Positions 11,300 through 22,783 of a stretch of DNA of 64,000 nucleotides are shown piece by piece. This stretch comes from Elysia crispata (lineage: Eukaryota; Mollusca; Gastropoda; Plakobranchidae), in assembly GCA_033675545.1 (NCBI GenBank), contig JAWDGP010002101.1, forward strand, positions 265,001-329,000, in the 5' to 3' direction. Each line of letters begins with the position of its first letter. Position 1 is the stretch's first letter. Both the position numbers and the translations under genes were made by a program. Under the pieces are notes generated by a model that saw only the letters and a program-made list of their open reading frames with translations, was not told where the DNA came from and made no database searches.

Positions 11300-12040
11300 T
11301 AGGCATGAATTTGGATTCTCTGAGATCTAGATCTAGATCTAGATAATTATAGGCTAGAACAGAACTTTTACTTTAGATCGAGACCTTAGTTCACTTTCAC
11401 ATTTTAGTTTCACCCGCTTCATGACATAGAACTAGACTAGGACTAGAATCTAGGTCTATGTCTAAATCTGGTCATAAAGTCTAGATTTAGTATGGTTTCG
11501 ACAAAAAGTGATTTTTGTTAGGCCTATAAACCCCTACTTATATAAAATAATTTAGTGCTCATTGTGTGCCCCCCTCCTTGAATTTTTGCCTATCTCCCCA
11601 GACTTATTCAGACACTTGAAAATTACAAAATAGTTTTTTTTATGAAATACTAGAATCTAGATCTAGATCTAGATCTATACGTCGAATTAGGGACATGACC
11701 CCATTTTTTCAAAAGCAATGTTTTGCTGTCATTAAATAAAAATGAGACTTTTGATATTATTTGTTCTTCAATGTACGCCTCCCGCAATGGCCATCAACTT
11801 CACTAAATAGCGGTAATTCTAAAAAGTTTGATCGTTGCCTATCACCGCAGACTTACACATTGATCGTTGCCCGTCCATCACCACAGACTTACACAGTCGA
11901 TAAAAAGTAACAAAACATTTTAGGACATGACCCTCACTTTTTAAAAAGCAATGTTTTGTGTCAATAGATCAAAATTAGACCTTTGACATTACTTTTTCTT
12001 CAATTTAGATCTAGATCTACCTCTCCCGCATAGCCTAGGC
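11300..12040. repeat. CTAGATCT-rich region with diverged duplications
   Basis: Runs of the self-complementary motif CTAGATCT occur at about 11,325-11,345, 11,648-11,678 and 12,005-12,020. A segment of about 100 bp at 11,690-11,790 (GGACATGACCC..AAAGCAATGTTTTG..TCTTCAA) is repeated with divergence at 11,930-12,040. A shorter pair beginning GATCGTTGCC (11,829 and 11,863) sits between them. No gene is visible here. Confidence 0.7.
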
Positions 12041-12107
12041 CAACCAGCGCTAAAACCACCTCAGTCTGAGTGATATAATTAACTGTGGAAGATTAATTGA
12101 TATTACG

Positions 12108-12815
12108 ATGGCAGGTGAGAAAAAGAGATGTCGTTTAAGACGATCCAGATACGTAGAAACACTCAATCAAAATCAAATCCCCCCAACCACACCACCACAA
12201 GCAACACTTGATCAACCATCCATATCTATTGATACTGATCGAAATCTAGATCTAGATCTACGACAAACTGGATCTAGATCTATAGATCAACCAAGATCTG
12301 ATCCAGATAGTGAAAACAGACGTAGCTCTAGATCTCCACAACGTAGACCCAGCTCTAGATCTGCTACATCACCACAAGAAGCAGATAGACCCATACGGAT
12401 TATATCTACATTACCGCTTCCGCCTACACCTTACATCAGACAAGCAGCTTCTACACTTACACCACCAACTGCCCCAAACCATGACAATAGCAATATTGTT
12501 ACCCACAATATTGGGGGAATGACAAAGACATGCCATTATTATGACGCAAAATTGTGGCCCACAGAAACATCCTCACTATGCTGTGCCAATGGTCAAGTTA
12601 ATTTACCCCCCTTACAAACTTTACCAGAACCTTTACACCACCTGTTTATGGGGGATACTGCAGAATCTAGATGTAGATGTTTTCGAAATAACATTCGAAG
12701 TTACAATTCAGCTTTCACATTCGCAACACTTGGTGGTCATGTATTTAAACTTTCAATCCTGCGAATTTGCGGGTTCTCAACCAGTATAATGCTAAACTTT
12801 GAATTTAGCCTCTAA
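12108..12815 (+). CDS. ORF with Helitron N-terminal zinc-binding domain (truncated)
   Basis: An uninterrupted 235-codon ORF. Residues 1-15 are basic (KKRCRLRRSR). Residues about 45-95 are low-complexity Ser/Arg/Asp/Pro, partly encoded by CTAGATCT repeats. Residues about 143-208 contain C-x-Y-Y-D-A-K-L-W...S-S-L-C-C-A-N-G-Q-V...LPPLQTLPEPLHHL, then FRNNIRSYNSAFTFATLG. That combination is the helitron-like N-terminal domain preceding the Rep/helicase protein of animal Helitrons. After ATLG the homology stops and the frame ends 27 codons later, so the Rep and helicase parts are missing. Either a truncated Helitron or a captured fragment; no 5'-TC or 3'-CTRR hairpin end was identified. Confidence 0.75.
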   Translation: MAGEKKRCRLRRSRYVETLNQNQIPPTTPPQATLDQPSISIDTDRNLDLDLRQTGSRSIDQPRSDPDSENRRSSRSPQRRPSSRSATSPQEADRPIRIISTLPLPPTPYIRQAASTLTPPTAPNHDNSNIVTHNIGGMTKTCHYYDAKLWPTETSSLCCANGQVNLPPLQTLPEPLHHLFMGDTAESRCRCFRNNIRSYNSAFTFATLGGHVFKLSILRICGFSTSIMLNFEFSL

Positions 12816-13980
12816 ATCTATAAGATAAATTTGAGTTTTTTGTAGATCTCTCAATGTATATAACTAGATCTAGCTTAGGACAAAGGTCAAATGGGGGAAA
12901 TCAATAATTAGAGGAGGAACTCAGCAGAAAGTGTGAAATCAGGGAAATCATGATTAGAGAGTGTGGTTTTGATTACTATAAATTACTAAAAGAAATAATG
13001 AATTATATTGTTAGGTGGAAAAGGAAACAGAATATGGACGTAGTTTGGAAAGAGGGGAACTAGAGTAAAACTTTTACAGAGTGGGATTTTGATTTTGATA
13101 AAATACTTTATTAAAAGAGAAAGACGGATCATAGATAGGCATGAAGGAAGGAAGATAGAATTAAAAAAATATGAGGCAACAGCTAATCTTAAATCTTTGT
13201 AAAAAAATTCATCAAAATTACAAATACTTCTAATACGATCAAGAAAGGACTAGCAGATCCCAACTGAATACAAGTTAATGCGCCTGTACATATACCAGCA
13301 GCAATTGTTCCAAAGCAAAGATCCATTGATGAGGAGGAGTCAAACACATTGTACAGATACTTGGTGTCAGATGGCCCAGAACAAGTAGCTCTCAACACAA
13401 CTGAGTACCAGAATCGACTGCCTCTGCTGAGTACCAGAATTGACTGGTATGACCAAGAGTGACCTCAGACAGACATTTTTTCTTGGCAACAGGAGCACAG
13501 AAAAGAATCCTCCAGGTCAGCAAATTAACCACACCACAGTACTGGGATGTTGATGAAATTGGAAGCAGCGCTGAAAGTCATAGTGGCTGGACGGAGCAGA
13601 ATTGTTGGAGGGTGGTGCCTTAGGGATGGGCGTAACTTGATTAATCGACTAGATGCTTGAAATACAACTTGCTCCAATACATATAATAGCATGACTCAAA
13701 CATGAGGTGCTTTTAACATGCTTTGAAATGCTCTGAGCTCGGCATGGCAATAGACTAAAATAGTGCTCTTGGAGTTTCAAGGGTAACAATTTCTAAAGAC
13801 TCTCTCTGAGTGATAAATCCAGGCATATAGAGCTGTCTCTCCAGGAAAATGCCATTTTCCACCCCAAATTATGCTTCAAAACCTAAGAAAAAGTGAATTT
13901 ATGCCAGAAACGACAAATTATGCAAAAAAAAAAAAAAAAAAAATGCCAAGATTTGTTGTGTTGTTGCAAGCCATTTGTAC
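12816..13980. other. No gene recognised
   Basis: AT-rich sequence. A near-perfect 20-bp direct repeat (CTGAGTACCAGAATYGACTG) occurs at 13,402 and 13,428. Read as minus-strand DNA, the A-tract at about 13,923-13,942 is a T-tract just beyond the LINE stop codon. No other feature. Confidence 0.55.
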
Positions 13981-13983
13981 ATC

Positions 13984-14823
13984 TCAAATGCCCTGTCTGG
14001 AACAGACATCGGCGATCATGATTCTCCACCTGTCCCTATCTTCCGTCATCCGCAGTAAGGCTATGTTGTCTTTGTTGTTTCCTGTCACAAAAGAGCTCAA
14101 GCTATCAAGAAATGTAATCCTTTGTCTACCTCTGCTTCTTGTACCTTCTATCTTGCCTGTAAGAGATAAAAATTCCAGTCCCTTATGGCGACATATGTGG
14201 CCTAAAAATTTCAGTTGCCTTTTCCTTATTGTTTTTATGAGGGATCTCTCTTGGTTCGTTTCTTCTAATATCAATTCGTTTGTCCTCTTTTCTTTCCATG
14301 ATATTCTTAACATTCTCCTGTAGAACCACATTTCCGCTGCCTCTAAATTTTTCTTGGTTTCTGCAGTTATTGTCCAAGTTTTGCATCCATATAAAAGTAT
14401 AGACCACACATATGTTTTCAAAACCTTCAATTTGGTTGAAAATGATATATTTCTATTTTTAAGAATGGTGCTCATTTTTTGGAAAGAAGCCTTTGCAATG
14501 GCTATTCTCTTCTTAATTTCAGTCCTGCATTTACCGTCAAATGTCAATGTATATCCTAGGTATTTGAATTTCTGTACTTGCCTGATTTGTTCTCCCTTGC
14601 TAAAAAGCTTGCATTCTGGATTGTTTTTCTTCTTAGATACTACCATACATTCAGTCTTTTTTACATTTAGAGACAATCCCAGCTTTTCACTCTCTTCTAC
14701 AACAATATTTAGAAGCCTTTGTAAATCCTCTTCCGATCCTGCTAATAGAGAAGTATCATCTGCATATCTTAGATTGTTCAGATTTTCACCATTCGCTTTG
14801 AGTCCTTCACTTCCATCCAAGTT
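13984..14823 (-). CDS. 5'-truncated LINE reverse transcriptase
   Basis: A minus-strand 278-codon ORF without internal stops. It starts inside the reverse transcriptase just before N-N-L-R-YADDT (the catalytic Y-x-D-D), followed by ESEKLGLSLNVKKTE and the thumb/C-terminal region (ILLYGCKTWTI, RRMLRISWKEKRTN, F-L-G-H, G-R-Q-R, DRDRWRIMIADVCSRQGI). The order and motifs resemble RTE/BovB-like non-LTR elements abundant in molluscs. The endonuclease and the first half of the RT are absent: homology stops at about 14,830, the classic 5' truncation of LINE insertion. The intact frame suggests a fairly recent insertion. Clade assignment is from motif resemblance, not a tree. Confidence 0.88.
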   Translation of the reverse strand, partial: NLDGSEGLKANGENLNNLRYADDTSLLAGSEEDLQRLLNIVVEESEKLGLSLNVKKTECMVVSKKKNNPECKLFSKGEQIRQVQKFKYLGYTLTFDGKCRTEIKKRIAIAKASFQKMSTILKNRNISFSTKLKVLKTYVWSILLYGCKTWTITAETKKNLEAAEMWFYRRMLRISWKEKRTNELILEETNQERSLIKTIRKRQLKFLGHICRHKGLEFLSLTGKIEGTRSRGRQRITFLDSLSSFVTGNNKDNIALLRMTEDRDRWRIMIADVCSRQGI

Positions 14824-15114
14824 TGTACATATTTATTCATATAAGTTTAGAATGGAAGAGTAATAATAAGATATTATAACAAACAAGCGAAAAATACAAA
14901 TTTTAAAGCAAGAAGGAGAAAAAATGAACAAGACAATTATGGGAGGACAAAAGTAAAACAACAGAATTATACATCCTTTGAAAAAAAAGTCAGAATAAAA
15001 AAATTTGCATTGCATTTTACATGATAAATTCATATGAAATGAAAATATTGTAATTCAGAAAGATTAGCAATTTCATATTTTGCTCAGTCAAAGACTTACG
15101 GCGGTCTGAGAAAA

Positions 15115-15600
15115 TCAAAATGTACAGTAAAAAACTTCTTTCAGCATCTTCTGAATTAACATATATATATACTTTCTGGCTACTGCAGACAGCATGGGCA
15201 GATTTTCTGTCTGACTGTTCCAGAAAACGGTGAGATCTACAGGTATAACACCGTAGAAAATGGTGAGATCTACAGGTATCCTACTGGACGCCCTCACTGC
15301 CTGTTGGCCGATGCTCTCAAGATCCCTGTTAAGCTCAAGTTCAAGAACACATGAAAGCCCAGGTGATGAGGTCAAGTTTGTAGCGTCACTCTCAAATGTC
15401 ACCAGTCTCGTCTCGTTAAAAATGGAATCTCTTTCATAAAAAGAATGCCTGGCTGTCCCTCATTGCTGGAGTATTTTTCCACTTTGTCTGCCACAGTAGA
15501 TATAGCCTGGGAGAACAGGCCTTGAAGATTGTGTCTCTGATTTGACGTCATCTCCTCGATAAAGTACTGTGATGCCTCTCTCATGGGGATCCCACAGTCC
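15115..15600 (-). pseudogene. Possible hAT transposase C-terminal remnant
   Basis: Two minus-strand frames overlapping at about 15,400 seem to be one broken gene. The downstream part has A-S-S-R-I-P-V-D-L...FWNSQTENLPMLSAVARKYI, which resembles the dimerisation region of hAT transposases (tryptophan, proline-leucine and ARKY segments). A short internal duplication (GAGATCTACAGGTAT twice, 15,233 and 15,265) inserts about 11 codons. No BED zinc finger or catalytic motifs are visible. An alternative is an unrelated host exon. Confidence 0.4.
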
Positions 15601-15609
15601 TCAAAAGCA

Positions 15610-18202
15610 AGTCTAGAACAAGCCTGTATTAATAGAAAAAAGAACTTTTATACAAATAGGCACAAAACGTGCTGAAAGAAAGCTTTTAGATATTTGGCAA
15701 AGCCCATAGAAACAGTTTCCTTCTCCCAGAAAGAAAAAAAAAATCAGCTTCTATAATCATTTGCTATTTGTTTAGCAGTGTGATCAGTTTTACGTACAAA
15801 ACAGTCAAGTGTTCAAGTTATTGCCCCAACATTATATCTTAGGTAGCCAAAAGAAACACCAAACATTTCCCTCAGGCTGGTGGTGGCCTGAATTCAAAGT
15901 AGATAAATGCTGCAAATTGTCTTTTTTTTTTTATTTAGCACTGATTTCCGTCAAGTCTTGGAAAATTAGTATAAAGCTATACTTCACTCTGATTGATGTG
16001 TTAGGTTCTCGGTAAGCAAAGCTAGGTTTTTCTGTAATCTTGGAGGTTCCCGAATCAAAGTGTCATCTAAATTCATGGAGTCAAGGCATTTCTTTATTTC
16101 CCATCATTTATGTTCTTCTGGTCTTAGTATCATCTTGATTAATCAAAGACAAAGAATTGTTGGATCATTTTACAAGCATTCCCTGCCACCAGTTCAAATT
16201 TCAGAATTTAAAGATTGCACTCACTATTAGCCTTTGTACCAAGAGATTAGTTTCTGGACTTAATAACTATAATATTTCCATCTAGAAGAGCTCTATCTAT
16301 ATTGAAATTCTGTGTGCAATAATTATGTCATGCATTTTGTCTTAAAAGAAATCATAATTTACAAGGAAAATAATCTTTGCATAGTAATTAGTACACAACA
16401 AACTCCGATTTGTATTAATTCACCAAGAAAACAATAAACATATCTAGTGAAATTATTTTCTTTCACCATTGCAGTCACATAACTAACAAAATTAAAGGTT
16501 TCATCTTGTTGAAGACAGCTGTTTATGAAGATAATTTTCTAGGGAAAGGATACAGTGTATTATGAGGCTTTATGTCCATATTTATTCATTAGGCATGAGG
16601 GCTAATGTCATGTCATGACATACAATTGTGAATGTTTTTTTTTGTGATTTAAAATCAAGAAATGAAATGAAGTCATGCTGTCAACGACTTGAGTTTTTTT
16701 TGTTTTGTTTTTTTAAATTTTTTTCAAGTTTTTCTTTACCTGAAAATTCTCTTTGTGTTTGTTCCATAAAGGGAAAGAATATCAGTATGCTAATGGCACC
16801 TACTGTGACTCGATCTAATCTGTTTCCTACTCAGATATTTTTGGACCTCATACTTCTACTGTTTACTAAAAGCATCTAGAAACAATTTTTTCTTGAGTAA
16901 GAGCAATCTTGTGTGCAGCCTTTTTGTAAGCCACACTTGTCCAGCATCTGTGGCAGGCTTGGATGATCATAATGACGTCCTCAAATCACGTGCAGGACAC
17001 TCATACTGGAAGAGGCAATCAATTTTAGCCTGAAACATTGGAATTTTTTAGCTATTTATCTCATATTATAGTGATTACCATCTAAATGTGTTATTCGCAG
17101 CAGATAAAGAGAGGGAAGAAAGGTCCAGGTAAAAAAAAATTTAATCACAATTTTCAGTTTCTTCTAAATCAATGTTATAAGTAAATATTTTAAGTTCATC
17201 TGAGATTGACTGAGTATAAAATTGAAAGTATATTCTGCTTTTGTAGAAAATTTCCTATCCATTTCTTTGTTTAGTTTACACATCAATGATTAAAACGTCA
17301 TAGTGATGCAATTTTCCAAAGGAGCCTGCTCTTGTAACAATGTAGAATTTCATTAAAGCAATAAAGAGTAAGCACAGTATTACAACAAAACATTCATGGA
17401 ATAGACATTATCAACTTACTATGCAGTACATAAAACAAGTCGCCTAACCATAAGTCTTAAGCTTAGGATTCTTTTTTTTTTTTTGTAACCATTGTAATAC
17501 ATGTAGTTAACTTTGCTTAGCCAAGACCAAAAATAGTTGTTATCAACTCCACCAAGCATAGAGAAAATTGATGCTGTGCATGCAGATTGATGTATAGGTA
17601 GAATGCTTCATTGAAGGTTAGTTTAAAAAGATCAAAAGTGTTCTATCAAAATTGTGAGGAAGCGAAACCAGGCATTCAGGGAAAACGGTGAAGCATGAAA
17701 CAAGGGGAGATGCTCTTCAATCTCTGCCTCACTCAATTCTGACTATACTAAAATGTCACCACTCTTCCCTAGCTGTGTATATTCCCCTAGGCATTGTTTT
17801 GAGATAGCACAAGGAACTTGAAAAGAGGAACTTACATTTGATCTCAAATGTAATGGAGAACAACAGAGCACAGAATTAGGGAAATTGCTAAGGATATATA
17901 TTGGAACGATTGAAAAATGCTCCTCGTCACAGGAGAAAAGACAACACGAAGATTGCCTCAGCCTCAATGAAGATCCCAAGCATTTTATAACGAATTACAA
18001 TACAGACGAGAATGACGGAAGAGATGAGGATCGAAATTTAAAGAATTGGACTGTCCTGAATGGTCTACAAAGCAGAGTCATTTAGATGCATTTTGTATCA
18101 AACATGAAAATTGTTCCACTGCAATAAACATTCTATAGAGCCAGCTGTCTATTTTCTGAGTCTATCTGACCTCAGACGAGCAATATTCAAACAGACATTT
18201 GT
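15610..18202. other. No gene recognised
   Basis: AT-rich sequence with several A/T homopolymers. Short frames (for example 17,885-18,085 plus) show no family motif. It directly abuts the left LTR of the Gypsy-type element. Confidence 0.55.
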
Positions 18203-18207
18203 ACAAT

Positions 18208-18802
18208 TGTAACAGATTTATGATGGGGGTGATTTGTTAGGCTCTGTTTGTCTAGGGGTATGAGAATATTTATAGCTAATCACACGACTCGTCCGTAGAA
18301 AATAAGTTTGAAGTCAGCAAGTAAAAAATTGCAAACTGTTTAATCCAACACAAGAGCTTGACTCTATAATCACTGCACACTCTTAAACTCACTGTAGGTA
18401 GACTCTTAGACTCACTGTAGACTCGATGTTGACTGACTAAACATAATTTCGTCTCATATTTATACAAAATCTTGTCGAATCATCCAGAAAAGGAATTACA
18501 TAAATCGTAAGAGAATATTCTTGGTACACGTTATTAGCAATTAGCAACCAATCAAAACAAAGGTAAACAAGGGGTGAAGAGATCATTACTATGCTAGAAC
18601 TAAGTTGCAGATTCCAGAAGAATCTTGGCCATACACGTGCGGGCTTGTTCAATAAACAAAACTAAGTTCTTAGGCTTGAAATACAAACATTGTGCAACTA
18701 AATAAGATAATGTACATAGATCTAGTCGATCCGCTACCCAAAGTTACGCACCAAAAAAGGGTGAGGAAATGAATAGATCAACTTATAGTACAATGCGTTA
18801 CA
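18208..18802 (-). repeat. 3' LTR of the Gmr1-like element
   Basis: Plus-strand copy runs TGTAACAG...GCGTTACA, with TGTAAC/GTTACA inverted termini. It matches the copy at 23,109-23,716 over nearly its full length with a few percent divergence. Confidence 0.93.
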
Positions 18803-18815
18803 CATCCCCCCACTT
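18803..18815 (-). other. Polypurine tract
   Basis: On the minus strand the sequence AAGTGGGGGGATG directly precedes the 3' LTR (TGTAAC). Its position and purine content fit the plus-strand DNA priming site of an LTR retrotransposon. Confidence 0.75.
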
Positions 18816-19084
18816 AAAATAATTTTTTATAAAAATTTATTCTCACGTTCGTCCAAAGCATTGTATACTTCTCTCCATTTGATACATGTATCATCAATAA
18901 AATGGATACATCACAAAACTTTTACTTGGTGTGGGCATACTGGCAGTCATACTTTACCTTAAGTATAACCCGAAAATACTGGCAATAAAAACAATAGAAG
19001 TGTTATTTCGAAAAAGGTAAAATACAATATTACAATAAGTACAGGGATATCAGAAGCTGCCTGCCTCATCATAATATTATCAAT

Positions 19085-20400
19085 GCAATCAAAATATTAT
19101 ACAACTCTACTAAGAAAGTCATTACCCACATTATCTTTGCCTTAAATGTGTTCTACTCTAAAAACAAAACTGTGCAGAGCCAGTACCCAACGCAAGTTAC
19201 GAGGGTTATCAAATTTAGAAACCTTAAGGAATTCGAGGGGTCGGTGGTCTGTCTGAAGCGTGAATTGCTTACCATACAGATACAAAGCAATTTTCTTTAT
19301 ACCCCAAACAATTCCGAGACATTCTCTCTCCATCACAGAATATCTCTTCTCCCTATCTAGAAGCTTCCTGCTTGCATAAGGGACAGGAAAAATGTGCCCA
19401 TCCCTGTTTTGTAACAGGGTGGCACCTAACCCTATATCAGATGCGTCTGTTCTCAGAACAAACTCTTTATTAATGTCAGGGAGCATCAGCTTGGGTTTGC
19501 TAATTACAGCTTTCTTCAATGCAGGAAGCATCAGCATGGGTTTGCTAATTACAGCTTTCTTCAATGCGGCGTACACTCTCTCCTGGGGCTCTCCCCATAC
19601 AATTTTGTTAGGCTGACCTTTACGAGTTAGATCTGACACAGGGGGCAGCAATAGCAGCAAAGTTAGGTATGAATGGCTGATAATAACCAACTTAATCTAA
19701 AAAGGATCTAATCTCTTTCTTGGTGGTCTTTCTCGGGGCGTCCTTCACTTTCTCAACATTGCAGTCCTGAAGTCCGTATGAAGTCCAACTGTCCCCCTTC
19801 CAAGGCGGTATCCGAGGAAGTCGAATTGTGTTGCTCCCAGTTCAAATTTGTTGGTCTCGCAACTAGGTTGGCTGCTTTCAACCTCTTGAAGAGTTCCTCC
19901 GAGACTTGCACGTGTTTCTCCCACGTCTTGGTATGCACCAGCAGATCATCAATGTAGCCTACCACGTGGTCCATTCCCTCCAGAAGTCGTCGCACTGCTC
20001 TTGTCATGGTCATGCCAGAGTTAACCATCCCGAACGGCATCCGCAGGAACTCGAAATGTTGGCCCATCGTCACAAATGCAGTCTTGTGGACATCTGAGGG
20101 CCTTACACGTATCTGGTGATAACCCTTGGTCAAGTCGAGCTTAGAGAAGTACTTGTCTTCGCTCATACCAAGGAAAGACTCGGCTGGCGAAGGAACTGGT
20201 TGAGAGTCAGTGACTGTAATCTTGTTGAGACGACGGAAATCAATGCAGATACAATTACTCCTGTCCTTCTTCTTCACAACGACCACAGGTGACGCGTATG
20301 GTGAGTCACTCTTCCGTATTATCGCTAGGTCCTCCATCTGCTGTAGCTCTTTTTTGAGTAAAGACTTCAGGGGGAATGGCACAGGATACAGCGTCGGAAG
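19085..20400 (-). pseudogene. Gmr1-like reverse transcriptase and RNase H
   Basis: The RT lies at 20,382-19,753: SDSPYASPVVVVKKKD, then C-I-D-F-R-R-L-N, FSKLDLTKGYHQIRV, F-L-R-M-P-F-G and the catalytic box GYIDDLLVHT. A frameshift near 19,750 precedes RNase H (19,690-19,090), which has VLRTDASDIGLGATLLQ, S-V-M-E-R-E-C-L and QTDHRPLEFL. It ends with GKDNVGNDFLSRVV and a stop; one further stop falls in V-E-H-I-stop-G-K-D. A 45-bp tandem duplication (19,483 and 19,528) repeats 15 residues starting ALKKAVISKP. Function: copying the element RNA to DNA, now disabled. Confidence 0.9.
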
Positions 20401-20649
20401 TCAGGTCGATCCAGCCAGATTAGTGTCGCCTGGATGATCTGAGAATATCTTGCTGAACCTCTGGACCATCAACTGCAGCTCCTGATTTTGATTATACGTC
20501 AGGGCTTCACCGAACTTCACACCCGCAGCATCTTCCTTCTGTCCCCAAGTACCAATTTCAGGTAGATCTTCGGAGGCTTGTTCATCAGCAGTCAAATTGT
20601 CTTGATCATTTTCTGCCTCGTAGTCGTAGTCCTCGACCACGGCCACACT

Positions 20650-20934
20650 CGACGGAACGTTGAGATCATCTTGAGTCTGGCTCAAAACATCAAGTACTCT
20701 TGAACTAGTTTCATTGCGCAGCATCTTCTGACATATATCACTCGAGCGGCAGTATCTGGCCACATCCTTGTATATGCCAGGCCAGTTGAAGTTATTTATT
20801 ATCTTCTCCCTGGTCTTCTTTATTCCAAGGTGACCTCTGGTGGTTGTATCATGGGCTGATGACATCACGTACTTCCTCAGACTTTCTGGGAGAACGACTT
20901 GTCGTGTGCTAGCCCCTCCGCGGGTCGCGTCATT
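20650..20934 (-). pseudogene. Integrase N-terminal (HHCC) remnant, core deleted
   Basis: Minus-strand segment with A-H-D-T-T-T-R-G-H-L-G-I-K-K-T, N-W-P-G-I-Y and RYCRSSDICQK: the integrase zinc-binding motif. The first of the two C-terminal cysteines appears replaced by serine (RSSDIC where RSCDIC is usual). Immediately after it the frame runs into an acidic linker and the VKFGE...FSDHPGDTNL segment that normally precedes RT. The DDE catalytic core and C-terminal domain of integrase are therefore missing as a clean internal deletion. Confidence 0.8.
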
Positions 20935-21440
20935 TTAAACTCTGTACACGATCCCATCTCTTTTCTCGAAGAATGATGTTCTTCCTTCGCGATTTTCAGA
21001 CATAGCAGTCTCGCCCATCCTCTTGATGGCTTCATCATTTTGCTGGAGTCGGATCAGCTCTCCCCAATCCACTCCTGTGTGCTTCGGTGTATCTAATACT
21101 GTATGTGGCTTATGCCTGACCACATTTATTGCTTGGGCCCTTGTCGTTACAGCACCAACCATGGCTGTCATATCAGGGTCACCTGGGTTCCGAGCAACTG
21201 GAACGTTTCCCACAACAAGATCACATATGGCCTCCGTTATGCATAATGCCTCCACTTCTCCAGACAGATTAGGTGTCTTGACTTGAATCCTGGCCTTCTC
21301 TACCAGCAGTACTGTATTGTCTATCAAACAGTACTTTCCTGTTAGCTGATCATCATCAACTAACCCGCAATGAACCACACCACGACGCCCTCACAACCTG
21401 TGTCCCTTAACACATCGACTGTCTTGTCTCCAACAAGGCC
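20935..21440 (-). pseudogene. Gmr1-like protease and linker to integrase
   Basis: On the minus strand V-D-V-L-RDTGCEGVVV contains the aspartic protease active site D-T-G (codons at 21,396-21,404). After a frameshift it continues with GEVEALCITE and LVVGNVPVARNPGDPD, typical of retrotransposon protease flaps and C-terminus. VTTRAQ and FFEKRDGIVYRV follow, the usual lead into the integrase zinc finger. It sits between gag and the integrase remnant. Confidence 0.8.
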
Positions 21441-21682
21441 CTTGAGATCTACAGCTCCCTGGCTGACCCCTTACCACCACAGGCTCCACAGTTTATCATG
21501 GCTGGAACTCTCTTCCCACTCGCCAACTGCAGCTACCCGTCTTGGACTTCGGTTCTGATGTCATATCTGGTGTCCGCTTTTCCCGCATCCTCTCCTGATG
21601 CTGATCCTTGGGTTTCCATAACCCACATGGCTGCCTATCTTGCTCTCTTGGATGACGTAACCTGACTGTTATTCATCTTCAG

Positions 21683-22766
21683 CTACGGACAGTCCTTCCT
21701 CATGTGAGTCAACTCTCCACAGTGATAACATCCTCTACCTTGAGTCTCTTTATTCCTACAATTCTGGGTAATGTGACCAGGCTTTCTACAAATGTGGCAA
21801 ATGAGCTCTTCTTCCTTCTTGAAAATGGGAGGCTTGTTTTGCCCATGAGTAGCACCTTGCCTTGCTCGGTTGCTCAGCTGTCTCTTGCGGGCCGTGAGGA
21901 ACAGCTCAGCTGATCTCGCCACTTCTATAAGCTAGTCTCCTTTCCCGCAGGTATGTAGACAAATCAGCCGGACTTGAGTCTAGGAATTGCTCCTTCACAA
22001 ACAGGTCCCTGAGAGCCTCATATGTTTGTGGTGCTTCCGCCAGTTTCATCCATCGTTCCAAGTATGTCTTGAGGCGGACGATGAACATGCTGGGATTCTC
22101 TCCCTCCTCTTGTGAACAAGTGTGGAATCGCTGCCTATAGCCGTCTTCTGTCAGGTTATATCTCTTTTGTAGGACTTCCTTGACACGATCATAATCTGTG
22201 GCTTCGGTCTCTGAGAGACGACAAAACGCCTCTAAGGCTCTTCCTGTCAGCAGTGCTAATAATGGTGTGCACCAGCTTTCCTTGGGCTATCCACTTGTGG
22301 TAGCGAATTGCTCAAACTGAAGTAGACAAGAATCAAGATCATCTTTTCTGTCCACAAAAGCAGGTAATTTAGGCATCTTGAATTTAGAATTCTCTCCTTC
22401 ATGAACCGGTCTTGTGCCGCCTGATGTTAGGTTGTGCTCATTTTGCTGACTTGCCTGTGCTTGTATCTTTGCCAACTCTAACTGTGTCCTCATTTCCTCC
22501 ATCTTTAACCTCTCTTCAGCTTGTAGTTTAGCTTCTCTCTCTTCCTTTTCAGCTTGAAGTTTAGCTTCTCACTCTTCCTTCTCAGCTCGAAGTTTAGCTT
22601 CTCGCTCTTCTTTCTCAGCTTGAAGTTTAGCTTCTGCTTCTCTCTGTTCCTTCTCAGCTTGTAATTTGTGCAGTTTATCCATTTGTTCAATGATAAAGTT
22701 TTTCTTTTCATCTCCTCGTAACTGCAGTTCCTCAGCAATCTCTTTCATTTCTTGAATGGAAGACAT
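21683..22766 (-). pseudogene. Gmr1-like Gag with coiled coil and two zinc knuckles
   Basis: Several minus-strand frames together form Gag. The N-terminal part (22,766-22,505) is a charged helical region with repeated K-L-x-A-E-K-E-E-R-E-A units, probably a coiled coil, encoded by 33-39-bp imperfect repeats. Then come FKMPKLPAFVDRKDDLDSCL (about 22,380), a capsid-like segment with FVKEQFLDSSPADLSTYLRE (about 22,000) and two CCHC knuckles, CHICRKPGHITQNC and CYHCGELTHMRKDC (about 21,800-21,690). Stops and frameshifts separate the parts. Role in an active element: particle assembly and RNA packaging. Confidence 0.85.
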
Positions 22767-22783
22767 TCTGGAGCTTTATCAGC

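Noticed and set aside
13871-14863. Plus-strand ORFs of 150 and 169 codons
   Set aside because: They overlap the intact LINE RT on the minus strand and have no motifs of their own.
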